DNA of 64,000 nucleotides from contig JAJUJL010000003.1 in NCBI GenBank assembly GCA_029265355.1, positions 124,001 to 188,000 of the forward strand. The letters are read 5' to 3'. The notes beneath the pieces are model-generated. The model made no database searches, was not told the DNA's origin, and worked only from the letters and a program-made list of their open reading frames with translations. Origin of the DNA: Chloroflexota bacterium. Lineage in GTDB: Bacteria > Chloroflexota > Anaerolineae > Anaerolineales > UBA4823. Positions 35,706-43,782 of this stretch are shown here, piece by piece (within the stretch, counting starts at the first letter, position 1; every line of letters starts with the position of its first letter). Made by a program: the position numbers and the translations under genes.

Positions 35706-35734
35706 ATTATACGTGAGATTGCCAGTTGTGTCAA
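35706..35734 (-). promoter_or_regulatory. Perfect-consensus sigma-70 promoter for the light-associated operon
   Basis: On the minus strand TTGACA (35734-35729), a 17-bp spacer and TATAAT (35711-35706). It drives the TIGR01777-to-AttH run. Promoters this strong normally need a repressor, which fits the CarH gene next door. Confidence 0.85.
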
Positions 35735-35741
35735 TGTATTG

Positions 35742-35780
35742 TAGAGATATATTAAAAAATATCTTGACAGCTAGAGATAT
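35742..35780. promoter_or_regulatory. Direct repeats TAGAGATAT: candidate CarH operator
   Basis: TAGAGATAT occurs at 35742-35750 and again at 35772-35780, exactly 30 bp apart (about three helical turns). The second copy lies in the spacer of the carH promoter. GATAT-N8-ATATC at 35746-35763 also forms an inverted repeat. CarH proteins bind tandem repeats as tetramers over promoter elements, so this is the likely operator; the match to known CarH sites was not tested. Confidence 0.45.
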
Positions 35781-35792
35781 GTTCTGTATAAT
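35764..35792 (+). promoter_or_regulatory. Perfect-consensus sigma-70 promoter of carH
   Basis: TTGACA (35764-35769), 17-bp spacer, TATAAT (35787-35792), about 34 nt upstream of the expected leader. Its -35 is 29 bp from that of the divergent promoter, so one bound tetramer could cover both. Confidence 0.85.
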
Positions 35793-35833
35793 ATTCGAAG
35801 CAGTGAAATTGTCTGACAAATGAGGTTTGTGAA

Positions 35834-36847
35834 ATGAGTCCTTTACCCGACGTGGAATTCGGCAATGCCGAGCCCTTGTACAATATCGGCGTAGTGGCGA
35901 GGATGACTGGCATTTCGATGGCCACCTTGCGCGCCTGGGAGAGACGCTATGATTTTCCCGAATCGGAGCGCACGGCAGGGGGGCATCGGTTGTATTCTGA
36001 GAGAGATGTGCTCCGCCTGCGCTGGGTGAAGGCACGCATCGATGAGGGAATGCAGACTGCGCAATCCATCGCTGCCTTGCGCCACCAGGAGGAGACCGGG
36101 CACTTATTGCTCGCGCCTGCCGTGGGAGTGGGAGCGGAAATCGAACTCGAAGCTGGACAAAGGCAGCCGGAAACCCATGCCTTCGAAAAGCGCCAGTATT
36201 TGCTTGTCTACCAGGATCGCCTGTTGGATGCGCTGATCCATCGCAATTTTACGCGAGCGGATGAAATCTTGGGTGAGGCTTTGATGTCTTCCACTCCTGA
36301 GGACGTCATTCTACAGATGATTGGGCCGGTGATCTCGCGCACAGGCACTTTGTGGGAGACGAACGAGATCAACGTCGCCACGGAGCACATGGCGACCAAC
36401 TACCTGAGACAGCGCTTGATGACCTGGATGTTGAGCGGGCCGCCGCCGGTGGCAGTACCTCCAGTGGTGCTGGCCTGCGCCCCGGACGAGTGGCACGAAG
36501 GCGGATTATTGATCATCGGCGCTCTTCTTCGTCGCCGGCGATGGCCGGTAGCTTACCTGGGGCAGGCTTTGCCTTTGGAAGACCTGGCTGTGTTTGTGAA
36601 TGAAATTCACCCCAATGTGGTTGTGTTGGTGGCGATGACAGAGAACACTGCCAGCGCAATCGCGCAATGGCCAAGATATTTGCCGGAGGCGGCGGAGAAC
36701 AAGAAGCCTGTGATCACCTATGCAGGACGGGTGTTTGTGGAGCAGCCGGAATGGCGGCTACGAGTGCCAGGCATGTACCTGGGAGATAAGTTCGAGGATG
36801 GGGTGAAGACGATCGAACGTTTGATGGGTTCCGCGAAACCTGGTTAG
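35834..36847 (+). CDS. carH: CarH-like B12-dependent MerR photoreceptor repressor
   Basis: A 337-residue regulator. Residues 15-85 are a MerR-type winged helix (YNIGVVARMTGIS, RAWERRYDFPESERTAGGHRLYSE). Residues 120-200 are the helical bundle with the W-x9-EH motif of AdoCbl-dependent CarH (Trp174, Glu184-His185). Residues 205-330 are a cobalamin-binding domain with PDEWHEGG, giving the lower axial His221. In characterised CarH, the dark tetramer represses and light cleaves the Co-C bond and releases DNA. It is divergent from the operon holding photolyase and the CrtI-like enzyme. GAGGT lies upstream of the ATG. Confidence 0.92.
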   Translation: MSPLPDVEFGNAEPLYNIGVVARMTGISMATLRAWERRYDFPESERTAGGHRLYSERDVLRLRWVKARIDEGMQTAQSIAALRHQEETGHLLLAPAVGVGAEIELEAGQRQPETHAFEKRQYLLVYQDRLLDALIHRNFTRADEILGEALMSSTPEDVILQMIGPVISRTGTLWETNEINVATEHMATNYLRQRLMTWMLSGPPPVAVPPVVLACAPDEWHEGGLLIIGALLRRRRWPVAYLGQALPLEDLAVFVNEIHPNVVVLVAMTENTASAIAQWPRYLPEAAENKKPVITYAGRVFVEQPEWRLRVPGMYLGDKFEDGVKTIERLMGSAKPG

Positions 36848-36883
36848 AACAGCACGTCGCCCTGGTTGGCAAGTAAATAAAAC

Positions 36884-36921
36884 AAAAAGCTGGCTCGGTG
36901 CAGAGATCGAGCCAGCTTTTT
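36884..36921. terminator. Bidirectional terminator between carH and tRNA-His
   Basis: AAAAAGCTGGCTCG and CGAGCCAGCTTTTT form a 14-bp stem around a 10-nt loop, with A and T runs on both flanks. It can end carH (plus) and the hisS/tRNA-His transcript (minus). Confidence 0.9.
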
Positions 36922-36931
36922 TTGTGATCTG

Positions 36932-37004
36932 GGTGCCAGATGGGGGTCGAACCCACAACCACCTGATCCACAGTCAGGTGCTCTGCCATTGAGCTACTGG
37001 CACC
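36932..37004 (-). tRNA. tRNA-His (GUG)
   Basis: Cloverleaf on the minus strand: acceptor GTGCCAG/CTGGCAC, D arm TAGCTCAATGGCAGAGC-type, anticodon stem CCTGA/TCAGG around CTGTGGA (anticodon GTG), T arm GTGGG-TTCGACC-CCCAT. The base before position 1 is G (37004) and the discriminator is C, giving the G-1:C73 pair that identifies tRNA-His. CCA is not encoded in full. It lies 17 bp after the hisS stop on the same strand. Confidence 0.95.
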
Positions 37005-37021
37005 ATAGCGACGCTATTCTA

Positions 37022-38308
37022 TCACGAAGCGGAGTCGCTCGCAAGCAATTGGCGCAGGTATTGGACGGCGCCGGCGCGAGGTACAACCGCTTGTTGGCCA
37101 AGGTGCAAGTCTTTGATGGCAACGCTGCCAGAAGCCAACTCGTCGGGGCCAAGCACGATGGCGATCTTTGCCCCGATGCGGTCGGCAAACTTGAGCTGGC
37201 GCGACAACTTGGCGGCCTCAGGGTAACATGCCACCGGTATGCCAGCCTGTCGCAACTCGTTGGCAAGCTCGAATGACTCGAGCAGCATGCCAGCTTCGAA
37301 CACCGTCACCAAAACAGGCGCTGGCGAGAGAACCGCGGGATCGGGGACAATGCCCAACTTCTTCAGCACCAGAGTGGCAACTACATCGCCCATGGCAAAA
37401 CCCACGCCAGGCAGAGGGTCGCCGCCCACTTCGCTGACCAGGTTGTCGTAGCGACCGCCGCCCAGTATGGCGCGAAACTCTCCCGCCTGGTCCCAGGCTT
37501 CGAACACTGTGCCGGTGTAATAATCCAGGCCGCGGATGATGTGCGGCGCGAAACGGACGTAAGGCGAGGCGCCCAGCGCATCCAGGGCAGCGAAGGTGCG
37601 CACCAGTTCGGGAGATTTTTGCCACAGGTCGTTGTTGGCCAGCAAGCGCTGCAAACCCTCGAATTGGGCGGCGGTCAAGCCCAGCTCGATCGCATAAGCA
37701 TTCCAGTCTGCGGGGGACATTTTATCGCGGCGATCCACCAGGCGCAGCACGCCTGGGCGCAGCTCGGCAGGGATATTGAGGGCGGCGAACTCGCTATCCA
37801 TCAAGCGGCGGTTGTTGACCAGGATGTTGATCTGGCCGGGCTGCACGCCGAGCTGGCGCAAGAACTGGGCGGCGATGGCAATCAATTCAGCGTCAGCTTC
37901 GGGCGTGTCCACGCCGATGAGATCGATATTCCATTGGAAGAATTCGCGTGTGCGCCCTTTTTGAGGCCTTTCGTAGCGCCAAAAAGGGCCGAAAGACCAC
38001 CAGCGCAGAGGAAAAGCCAGGGCGCGCTGGCGTTGAGCCACCATGCGGGCGAGGGTGGGGGTGAGCTCGGGGCGCAGGGTGATCAGGTCGCCGCCGCGAT
38101 CGGGGAAGACAAAGGATTGTTCCTTGACCAGCTCTTCGCCGGATTTGGCTGCATAGAGGGCAATGGATTCGAGGAAGGGGCCTTCATACTCCTGATAACC
38201 GAAGGATTCGGAGACGGAGCGGATGTTGCGATACAGCCAATTGCGTATAGCCATATCCTCGGGATAGAAATCCCGAGTTCCCTTCAGCGATTGAATGATA
38301 TTTTTCAT
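37022..38308 (-). CDS. hisS: Histidyl-tRNA synthetase
   Basis: A 428-residue class II synthetase. Motif 1 surrounds GYQEYEGPFLES, motif 2 is FRYERPQKGRTREFFQWNID-like (FGPFWRYERPQKGR), the His-specific region is LDYYTGTVFEAW and motif 3 GVGFAMGDVVATLVLKK, followed by the anticodon-binding domain (about residues 330-428). The start at MKNIIQSLKGTRDFYPEDM is standard; the upstream extension to 38386 overlaps the divergent exonuclease gene. Its cognate tRNA gene lies directly downstream. Confidence 0.96.
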   Translation of the reverse strand: MKNIIQSLKGTRDFYPEDMAIRNWLYRNIRSVSESFGYQEYEGPFLESIALYAAKSGEELVKEQSFVFPDRGGDLITLRPELTPTLARMVAQRQRALAFPLRWWSFGPFWRYERPQKGRTREFFQWNIDLIGVDTPEADAELIAIAAQFLRQLGVQPGQINILVNNRRLMDSEFAALNIPAELRPGVLRLVDRRDKMSPADWNAYAIELGLTAAQFEGLQRLLANNDLWQKSPELVRTFAALDALGASPYVRFAPHIIRGLDYYTGTVFEAWDQAGEFRAILGGGRYDNLVSEVGGDPLPGVGFAMGDVVATLVLKKLGIVPDPAVLSPAPVLVTVFEAGMLLESFELANELRQAGIPVACYPEAAKLSRQLKFADRIGAKIAIVLGPDELASGSVAIKDLHLGQQAVVPRAGAVQYLRQLLASDSAS

Positions 38309-38361
38309 GGGGTGGGGTAGCTCTCCTGGAAATTTTTCTGGCGGTGAGAGAGATTTTAGCA

Positions 38362-38367
38362 TAAAAT
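38362..38367 (+). promoter_or_regulatory. -10 box of a probable leaderless promoter for xth
   Basis: TAAAAT 8 nt before the GTG start of the exonuclease III gene and no Shine-Dalgarno sequence between them, so the transcript should begin at or near the start codon. Confidence 0.45.
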
Positions 38368-38375
38368 AAAGCCTG

Positions 38376-39164
38376 GTGAAACTCATCTCGTGGAACGTGA
38401 ACGGTGTGCGCGCCTGGCTGGATAAAGGCGCCGTTGACTGGGTTTGGGAACAAAAGCCCGATGTTTTATTGCTTCAAGAGATCAAAGCGCGGCCCGAGCA
38501 GCTCACCAGCGAACAGCTCGGTGCTTTGCGGCAGGGGTATCGGGATTACTGGCACCCCGCATCGCGACCCGGCTACAGCGGCGTGGCGACCTTTTCGCGG
38601 CGAGAGCCCGAGCAGGTGCACCTGGGGCTGGGTGGGGCGCTGTATGACGATGAAGGCCGCGTGATTGCCAGTCGGCATGGCGATGTGCTGCTCTTCAATA
38701 TTTATTTTCCAAACGGGCAGCGCGATCATGGCAGGTTGAGCTATAAGCTGGATTTCTACGCTGATCTTCTGGCACTGTGCGATCAGTTGCAGGCGCGGGG
38801 CGAAAAAATCATCCTGTGCGGGGACTTCAACACATCGCATCGCGAAATCGACCTGCGCAACCCACGTGAAAACGCCAACACATCCGGATTCATGCCAGAG
38901 GAGCGGGCCTGGATCGATCGCTACCTGGAGCATGGCTTGGTGGATATCTACCGCCTGCGGTACCCAGAGCGAGTGCAGTACACGTGGTGGACATACCGCT
39001 TCAATGCCCGGCAGCGCAATATCGGTTGGCGTTTGGATTATTTCTTGATCAGTCAAGATTTAGTGGAACGGGTGAAGGAGGTGAGCATCCACGATGATGT
39101 GCAGGGCTCAGATCACTGCCCGGTGAGCCTGGAGATCGAGATGCCACAAGACGAAGATGAGTGA
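38376..39164 (+). CDS. xth: Exodeoxyribonuclease III (AP endonuclease)
   Basis: A 262-residue exonuclease III/AP endonuclease. Catalytic and metal residues: ISWNVNGVRA (Asn), LLLQEIKA (Glu), NIYFPNGQ (Tyr), CGDFNTSH (Asp, Asn), GWRLDYFLIS (Asp) and GSDHCPV (Asp-His). It cuts the backbone 5' to abasic sites in base-excision repair. The start is GTG at 38376, judged by alignment of MKLISWNVNG to family N-termini. Divergent from hisS with 67 bp between starts. Confidence 0.95.
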   Translation: MKLISWNVNGVRAWLDKGAVDWVWEQKPDVLLLQEIKARPEQLTSEQLGALRQGYRDYWHPASRPGYSGVATFSRREPEQVHLGLGGALYDDEGRVIASRHGDVLLFNIYFPNGQRDHGRLSYKLDFYADLLALCDQLQARGEKIILCGDFNTSHREIDLRNPRENANTSGFMPEERAWIDRYLEHGLVDIYRLRYPERVQYTWWTYRFNARQRNIGWRLDYFLISQDLVERVKEVSIHDDVQGSDHCPVSLEIEMPQDEDE

Positions 39165-39203
39165 ATGAGAAAGGGCTACGCCAGTTATTTTAAGTTGGTA
39201 AAC

Positions 39204-39290
39204 CGATTAATGCGTATAGCCATTACCACCAACCGAATATTCATAATCAGATAAAAACCAATAACAACAGAACAGCGATTCATGCGTATA
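39204..39290. repeat. Imperfect direct repeat upstream of the permease/VIT operon
   Basis: CGATTAATGCGTATA (39204-39218) and CGATTCATGCGTATA (39276-39290) match at 14 of 15 positions, 72 bp apart. The second copy runs into TATACT (39287-39292), a likely -10 for the downstream genes. Possible operator or duplicated promoter element. Confidence 0.5.
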
Positions 39291-39311
39291 CTGTATTTAG
39301 ATAAATAAGCC

Positions 39312-39337
39312 CCCTGGGCATTCTCAGCCGCCCAGGG
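39312..39337 (+). other. GC-rich hairpin in leader of the AI-2E-type permease gene
   Basis: CCCTGGGC and GCCCAGGG pair around a 10-nt loop, 36 nt before the ATG, with no T-run after it. It could be a leader structure or a weak terminator for xth read-through. The remaining intergenic sequence (39165-39373) is AT-rich. Confidence 0.5.
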
Positions 39338-39373
39338 CGACCAATTTGAGATGCTTTGCCTGACAGGAGCAGT

Positions 39374-40726
39374 ATGGGCGCAGAGTGGAGCCGAACAACA
39401 CGCTACATTGTTGGCATTGGGCTGTTCTTATTTTTACTGTACTTGCTGGTTCTCAGCCGGCAGGTGATCCCGCTTTTTATTCTGGCAGCTTTACTTTCTT
39501 TTCTTATTCGACCGGTGGTGAGGTTTGCGCAAAACCGGCTTCGAATTCCCAAGGCCATTGCTGTGCCGGTGATTTATTTCCTGGCGGTCATCGTTATTGC
39601 CTCAGCGCCATTGGTGCTGACGCCCACCGTGATCACCGCGGTAGAATTCCTGGCAACGCTGAATTACCAACAGCTCGTAAATAATTTTTTTCAATGGCTG
39701 AGAGATACGCTGACCGGTTTGCAAGGGGTTGGGTTCTACATTCTCGGCTTTCACATCAACCTGGACAGCTTCGTGACACCCTTGCTGGAGGGGCTGCAAG
39801 ACAGTGGACCGGTGATTGCACCCAGCTTGCCGCCGCTATCGGTAATCATCAATTCGATCAATTCTGCTTTTAACTTCAGTTTTGGCATCGCTTTCAATGT
39901 CCTGGGAACCGTATTCTCTGTCTCTCTGTCGATCCTGTACCTTTTCATCGCCGGTATCTATTTGAGCATGGATGGCGGCAGGCTCTATACCAAGTTCATC
40001 GAAAATGTTCCAGACGAGATGCGCCCTGAAATTGTGCTGCTCCTGGGCAAACTGGAGCATATCTGGGACGCTTTTTTCAGAGGCCAGCTCACCTTAATGA
40101 TTTTGATTGGGGTGATCGTTTGGCTGGGCGGCACAGCCCTGGGTTTACCGGGCGCGTTTGCGCTGGGCATCATTGCCGGATTGTTGGAAATCATTCCCAG
40201 CGTGGGGCCGATCATCTCTACGCTGCCGGCGATCATCGTTGCGCTGCTGCAAGGCTCGTACTTCCTGCCGGTTAATAACCTGACCTTTGCGCTGATCGTG
40301 ATTTTGTTCTATTTCCTGGTGCAGCAACTGGAAAATTACATCGTCGTTCCGCGGGTGCTCGGGCAGGCAGTTGAACTGCATCCATTGGTGGTGTTGACCG
40401 GCGTGCTCGTCGGCGCAACAGCCTTTGGCATACTTGGGGCGCTCTTAGCTTCACCAACCATCGCCTCGATCATCGCCATTGTGCGTTATCTTTACAGCAA
40501 GATCACCAATCAAAAACCATTTATTGAGCAAGAATTATCACGTCCGCCGCTGAAGCCATTGATTCCAGAATGGGTGCATCGACTCTGGCGCCAAATGAAA
40601 GACACCGTGACAGCGCGCATAAAATCTGCCAGAGCACAGCGCAACAGCGACCAACAGACTCGTTTACCAGAAAGTGAAAAACTGCCCATCCAGTCTGGCA
40701 GTGAGCAGGAAGACGATCAACCATGA
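39374..40726 (+). CDS. AI-2E (PerM/YdiK) family transporter
   Basis: A 450-residue membrane protein with eight or so hydrophobic segments. Typical blocks: LSFLIRPVVRFAQNRLRIPKAIAV near the N-terminus, FALGIIAGLLEIIPSVGPIIST and QQLENYIVVPRVLGQAVELHPLVV in the C-terminal half. Family members export small molecules or act as antiporters; autoinducer-2 export is shown only for a few. The last 60 residues form a polar cytoplasmic tail. CAGGAGC lies 6 nt before the ATG. It overlaps the next gene by 4 bp. Confidence 0.9.
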   Translation: MGAEWSRTTRYIVGIGLFLFLLYLLVLSRQVIPLFILAALLSFLIRPVVRFAQNRLRIPKAIAVPVIYFLAVIVIASAPLVLTPTVITAVEFLATLNYQQLVNNFFQWLRDTLTGLQGVGFYILGFHINLDSFVTPLLEGLQDSGPVIAPSLPPLSVIINSINSAFNFSFGIAFNVLGTVFSVSLSILYLFIAGIYLSMDGGRLYTKFIENVPDEMRPEIVLLLGKLEHIWDAFFRGQLTLMILIGVIVWLGGTALGLPGAFALGIIAGLLEIIPSVGPIISTLPAIIVALLQGSYFLPVNNLTFALIVILFYFLVQQLENYIVVPRVLGQAVELHPLVVLTGVLVGATAFGILGALLASPTIASIIAIVRYLYSKITNQKPFIEQELSRPPLKPLIPEWVHRLWRQMKDTVTARIKSARAQRNSDQQTRLPESEKLPIQSGSEQEDDQP

Positions 40727-41844
40727 ACGACTACGATCCCAAGCAAATCATTGACTTCTTGCAGGATGAGCGCAACAGCATGGTTTTGTACCAGACTGCT
40801 GCGGAGGCTGAGACAAACCCTTACCTGGCAGAGTTCTACAGAAAACTGGCGCAAACAGAAAAGGCGCACGCTGAGCGGTGGGCCAAGAAATTGGAAGAAC
40901 TCGGTGTACCGGTACCCAAACCCGCGCTCACCTGGCGGACGAAGACGCTGGTGTGGTTGGGAAAACGGTTTGGAGCGAATATGATCACCCCCGTGCTTGG
41001 CAAAATGGAGCAGAGCGGCGCCGCGGGATACTCCAGCGCCTCTGGAACTGGCGACCTGGCCCTGGTGGAGCAATCGCATGCCCGGTTGTTGAAAGAGCTC
41101 ACGTTGGGCAAAGCGGGCGGCATCGAGGGAGGTGTGCTGGCGCAGATCGAAGGGCGGCACCGATCAGCAGGTGGGAATGCACTGCGCGCGGCCGTGTTGG
41201 GCGCCAATGATGGATTAGTGTCCAATTTCAGCCTGGTGATGGGCGTGGCCGGAGCCGAGCTGGCTGGCTCCAGTATTTTGCTGACAGGCATGGCAGGGCT
41301 GCTGGCAGGTGCGATATCCATGGCTCTGGGCGAATGGATCTCAGTGCAGAGCTCGCGCGAGCTGTACCAGAAACAAATCCGCACCGAAGAGCAGGAGCTG
41401 GCGCAGTTTCCCGAAGAAGAGATGGAAGAGTTAGCGCTGATTTACCAGGCGCGCGGCATCAGCCGCGAAACAGCCAATAACCTGGCGAAGAAAGTGCTGG
41501 AGAATAAAACGGACGCGCTTGAGATCCTTGTGCGAGAAGAGCTGAGCATTGACCCAAAAGAATTGGGCGGTTCTGCCTGGGAGGCGGCGCTGACCTCATT
41601 TTTCCTCTTTGCAGTCGGTGCGATTCTGCCGGTCATTCCCTATCTCTTCACCGACGGGATGCCAGCGGTCATTTTGAGCGCCGTGTTGAGCGCGGCGGGT
41701 TTGTTCGGCATCGGCGCTTCGATCACCCTTTTTACGGGTCGTCCGGTGCTTTCTTCTGGAATCCGGCAAATGCTGTTTGGACTGGCTGCTGCAGCGGTGA
41801 CGTTCGGAATCGGGCGCTTGCTCGGCGTAAACCTGGCAGGGTGA
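40723..41844 (+). CDS. Ferritin-like domain/VIT1 iron-manganese exporter (MbfA-like)
   Basis: A 373-residue two-domain protein. Residues 1-65 are a rubrerythrin-type half-ferritin with DERNSMV, AAEAE and TEKAHAE carrying the carboxylate/His ligands. Residues 150-373 are a VIT1/CCC1 domain with NALRAAVLGANDGLVSNFSLVMGVAGA, GAISMALGEWISVQSSRE and five membrane helices. In MbfA the ferritin part senses or feeds metal for export, which protects against iron and peroxide. It is coupled to the AI-2E-type permease (ATGA overlap). Convergent with the ABC genes 2 bp away. Confidence 0.93.
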   Translation: MNDYDPKQIIDFLQDERNSMVLYQTAAEAETNPYLAEFYRKLAQTEKAHAERWAKKLEELGVPVPKPALTWRTKTLVWLGKRFGANMITPVLGKMEQSGAAGYSSASGTGDLALVEQSHARLLKELTLGKAGGIEGGVLAQIEGRHRSAGGNALRAAVLGANDGLVSNFSLVMGVAGAELAGSSILLTGMAGLLAGAISMALGEWISVQSSRELYQKQIRTEEQELAQFPEEEMEELALIYQARGISRETANNLAKKVLENKTDALEILVREELSIDPKELGGSAWEAALTSFFLFAVGAILPVIPYLFTDGMPAVILSAVLSAAGLFGIGASITLFTGRPVLSSGIRQMLFGLAAAAVTFGIGRLLGVNLAG

Positions 41845-41846
41845 TC

Positions 41847-42521
41847 TTACAGGTGAGGTACGATCCTGCCATCCTCCATAAAAACTGAACGCGTACCGAA
41901 TTCAATGAGCTCGGGTTCGTGAGTCACCATCAGAATGGTCAGGCCGGTGCGGGTGTGCAAGGCTTTGATCAACTCCATGATTTCAGCTTCGGTGCGCACG
42001 TCCAGGTTGGAGGTGGGTTCATCGGCAAGCAACACTTCAGGTTGGTTGATCAGCGCGCGGGCAATGGCGGCGCGTTGCTGCTGCCCGCCAGAGAGCTGGT
42101 TCGGATGGTCGTTGACTTTATCCGACAGGCCCACATCAGCCAGCAATGCCATCGCGCGGTCCTGGGCAGAGCGACGTTGATCAGCACTGCCAAAGATCGT
42201 GGGCAAAAGCACGTTCTCCAGCACCGTCAGTGTGGGAATCAGGCTGTTGAATTGAAATACAAACCCGATCTTCTGGTTACGAAATTCAGCTTGCTGCTTA
42301 TCGGGCAGCTTCCAAACTTGCACATCCCCCAGTAAAACATCGCCGGAGGTGGGACGCACCATACCGGCAACCAAATTCAACAGGGTGGACTTACCACATC
42401 CCGAGCGGCCTGAAATAATCACAAATTCTCCGCGATCGATCTCAAGGCTGACATCCTTAACTGCCTCAACAAGGCGATCTTTCAATTGAAACGTTCTACT
42501 CACATGTCGCAGAGAAATCAT
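41847..42521 (-). CDS. ABC transporter ATP-binding protein (MacB/LolD type)
   Basis: A 224-residue ATPase with Walker A GRSGCGKST, Q-loop FVFQFNSLIPTL, signature LSGGQQQRAAIARAL, Walker B LLADEPTSNLD and switch His MVTHEPE. It is the last gene of an operon with two FtsX-type permeases (42528-44979), which should form a heterodimeric exporter with it. TGAGGT lies upstream of the ATG. Confidence 0.93.
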   Translation of the reverse strand: MISLRHVSRTFQLKDRLVEAVKDVSLEIDRGEFVIISGRSGCGKSTLLNLVAGMVRPTSGDVLLGDVQVWKLPDKQQAEFRNQKIGFVFQFNSLIPTLTVLENVLLPTIFGSADQRRSAQDRAMALLADVGLSDKVNDHPNQLSGGQQQRAAIARALINQPEVLLADEPTSNLDVRTEAEIMELIKALHTRTGLTILMVTHEPELIEFGTRSVFMEDGRIVPHL

Positions 42522-42527
42522 GCCAAT

Positions 42528-43718
42528 TTACCTCATTGCAAGAACCGGATCCATGAAGGTGATCTTAACCGTGGGGATGAAGATCGCTGGTGTCACGGTT
42601 GCCAGGGCGACTGCCAGTCCTTCCAGGATCAACAAAATCAGAGCCGATGTCTGTGGGAAGAGAAACGGCACGCCCATCCAGGCGATGAGACTTTCCTGGA
42701 AAAAGTAGATGAGCAGCAGGGATAAACCGATCCCAGCCATGCCGCCGAAGAGCGCCAGCAGCAGCCCCTCTGAAAGCAGAGTGGTCAGGATGGTGGGACG
42801 ACCTGCGCCAAGGGCGCGCATGACGCCAATCTCGCGTTTGCGACTCGTGATCACCATGGAGAAGACCAGCGCGATCAAGCCGATGGCCAGCAACCAGGCG
42901 ATGGCCAGGAGCAGGGAGACGGTGTTGAGCAAGCCATTCATCCGAGAGCGATGGGTTTGGAAAAGGTTGGCGCTGACCACCACATCGACACCTGGCACTG
43001 CCCGGCGAATATCTTCGGCGACTTTTTCCGGATCCTGCTGGGCTTCGACGCGCACCAACACCGACGAGATGCTCCGCGGTGGGATCTCCAATAGTTCGAC
43101 CGCCTGAGTGACGGACGTCCTGGCGATCTCATCTGCTGTTTCGTAGGTGAAGAACAGGGTCGCATCGATGCCGGTACCGGTCGGCTCCAGGTTGGCGACC
43201 AGATCTACCGGGTACCCGTAGACCAGGATATTGTCTGAGCCAGCCGGCTCGAAGACAAAACTGCCTCCGACCGCCTGGCCAATTTCCAGGCTGCCGCGAT
43301 GGTGGCTTTCCAGCCAGGGTTGGATGGTGAAGTCAGTCTTAGGATCGAAGGCGATGAGCAGCATATCCGGAACTGCGCAGCACAACACGCCCTTCAAAGT
43401 TGCCAGGTAGCGCTGTGAAGTCGCAGCCTCCACACCGGGCACCTGGCTCACTTTTTCTAAGATAACATCCGACATCCACATCTTGACGGTTGCACCCATC
43501 AAGAATGCATCTTCGAGGCGGGTTTCGGTGCCGCGTGGGATAACGGCGATATCTGCCCCCAAGCGCTCGCGCGCCAAACGGATGCTGGAGCGGGCGCCGC
43601 CGATTAAGACGGTTGCTGCAATGGCAAATCCAGACATGAGAGCAGCCACTAAGAATATCGCCCAATTCCGGAAAGCGGCACCTTCCAGGTTTCGCAAGAT
43701 CAACCGAAATATGCTCAT
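42528..43718 (-). CDS. FtsX-type ABC permease
   Basis: A 396-residue MacB/FtsX permease: one N-terminal helix (WAIFLVAALMSGFAIAATVLIGG), an extracytoplasmic domain of about 220 residues with a Cys pair (LCCAVPD), and three C-terminal helices including SRKREIGVMRALGAGRPTI. Paralogous to the gene at 43783-44979. The ATG at 43718 has GAGGT upstream; the TTG at 43736 is less likely. Substrate of the transporter cannot be inferred. Confidence 0.88.
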   Translation of the reverse strand: MSIFRLILRNLEGAAFRNWAIFLVAALMSGFAIAATVLIGGARSSIRLARERLGADIAVIPRGTETRLEDAFLMGATVKMWMSDVILEKVSQVPGVEAATSQRYLATLKGVLCCAVPDMLLIAFDPKTDFTIQPWLESHHRGSLEIGQAVGGSFVFEPAGSDNILVYGYPVDLVANLEPTGTGIDATLFFTYETADEIARTSVTQAVELLEIPPRSISSVLVRVEAQQDPEKVAEDIRRAVPGVDVVVSANLFQTHRSRMNGLLNTVSLLLAIAWLLAIGLIALVFSMVITSRKREIGVMRALGAGRPTILTTLLSEGLLLALFGGMAGIGLSLLLIYFFQESLIAWMGVPFLFPQTSALILLILEGLAVALATVTPAIFIPTVKITFMDPVLAMR

Positions 43719-43782
43719 GATGTTTACCAACCTCAAGCTAACGTGATTAAACAGGGTTCAAGGCTGCGCCTCACCCGAACAG

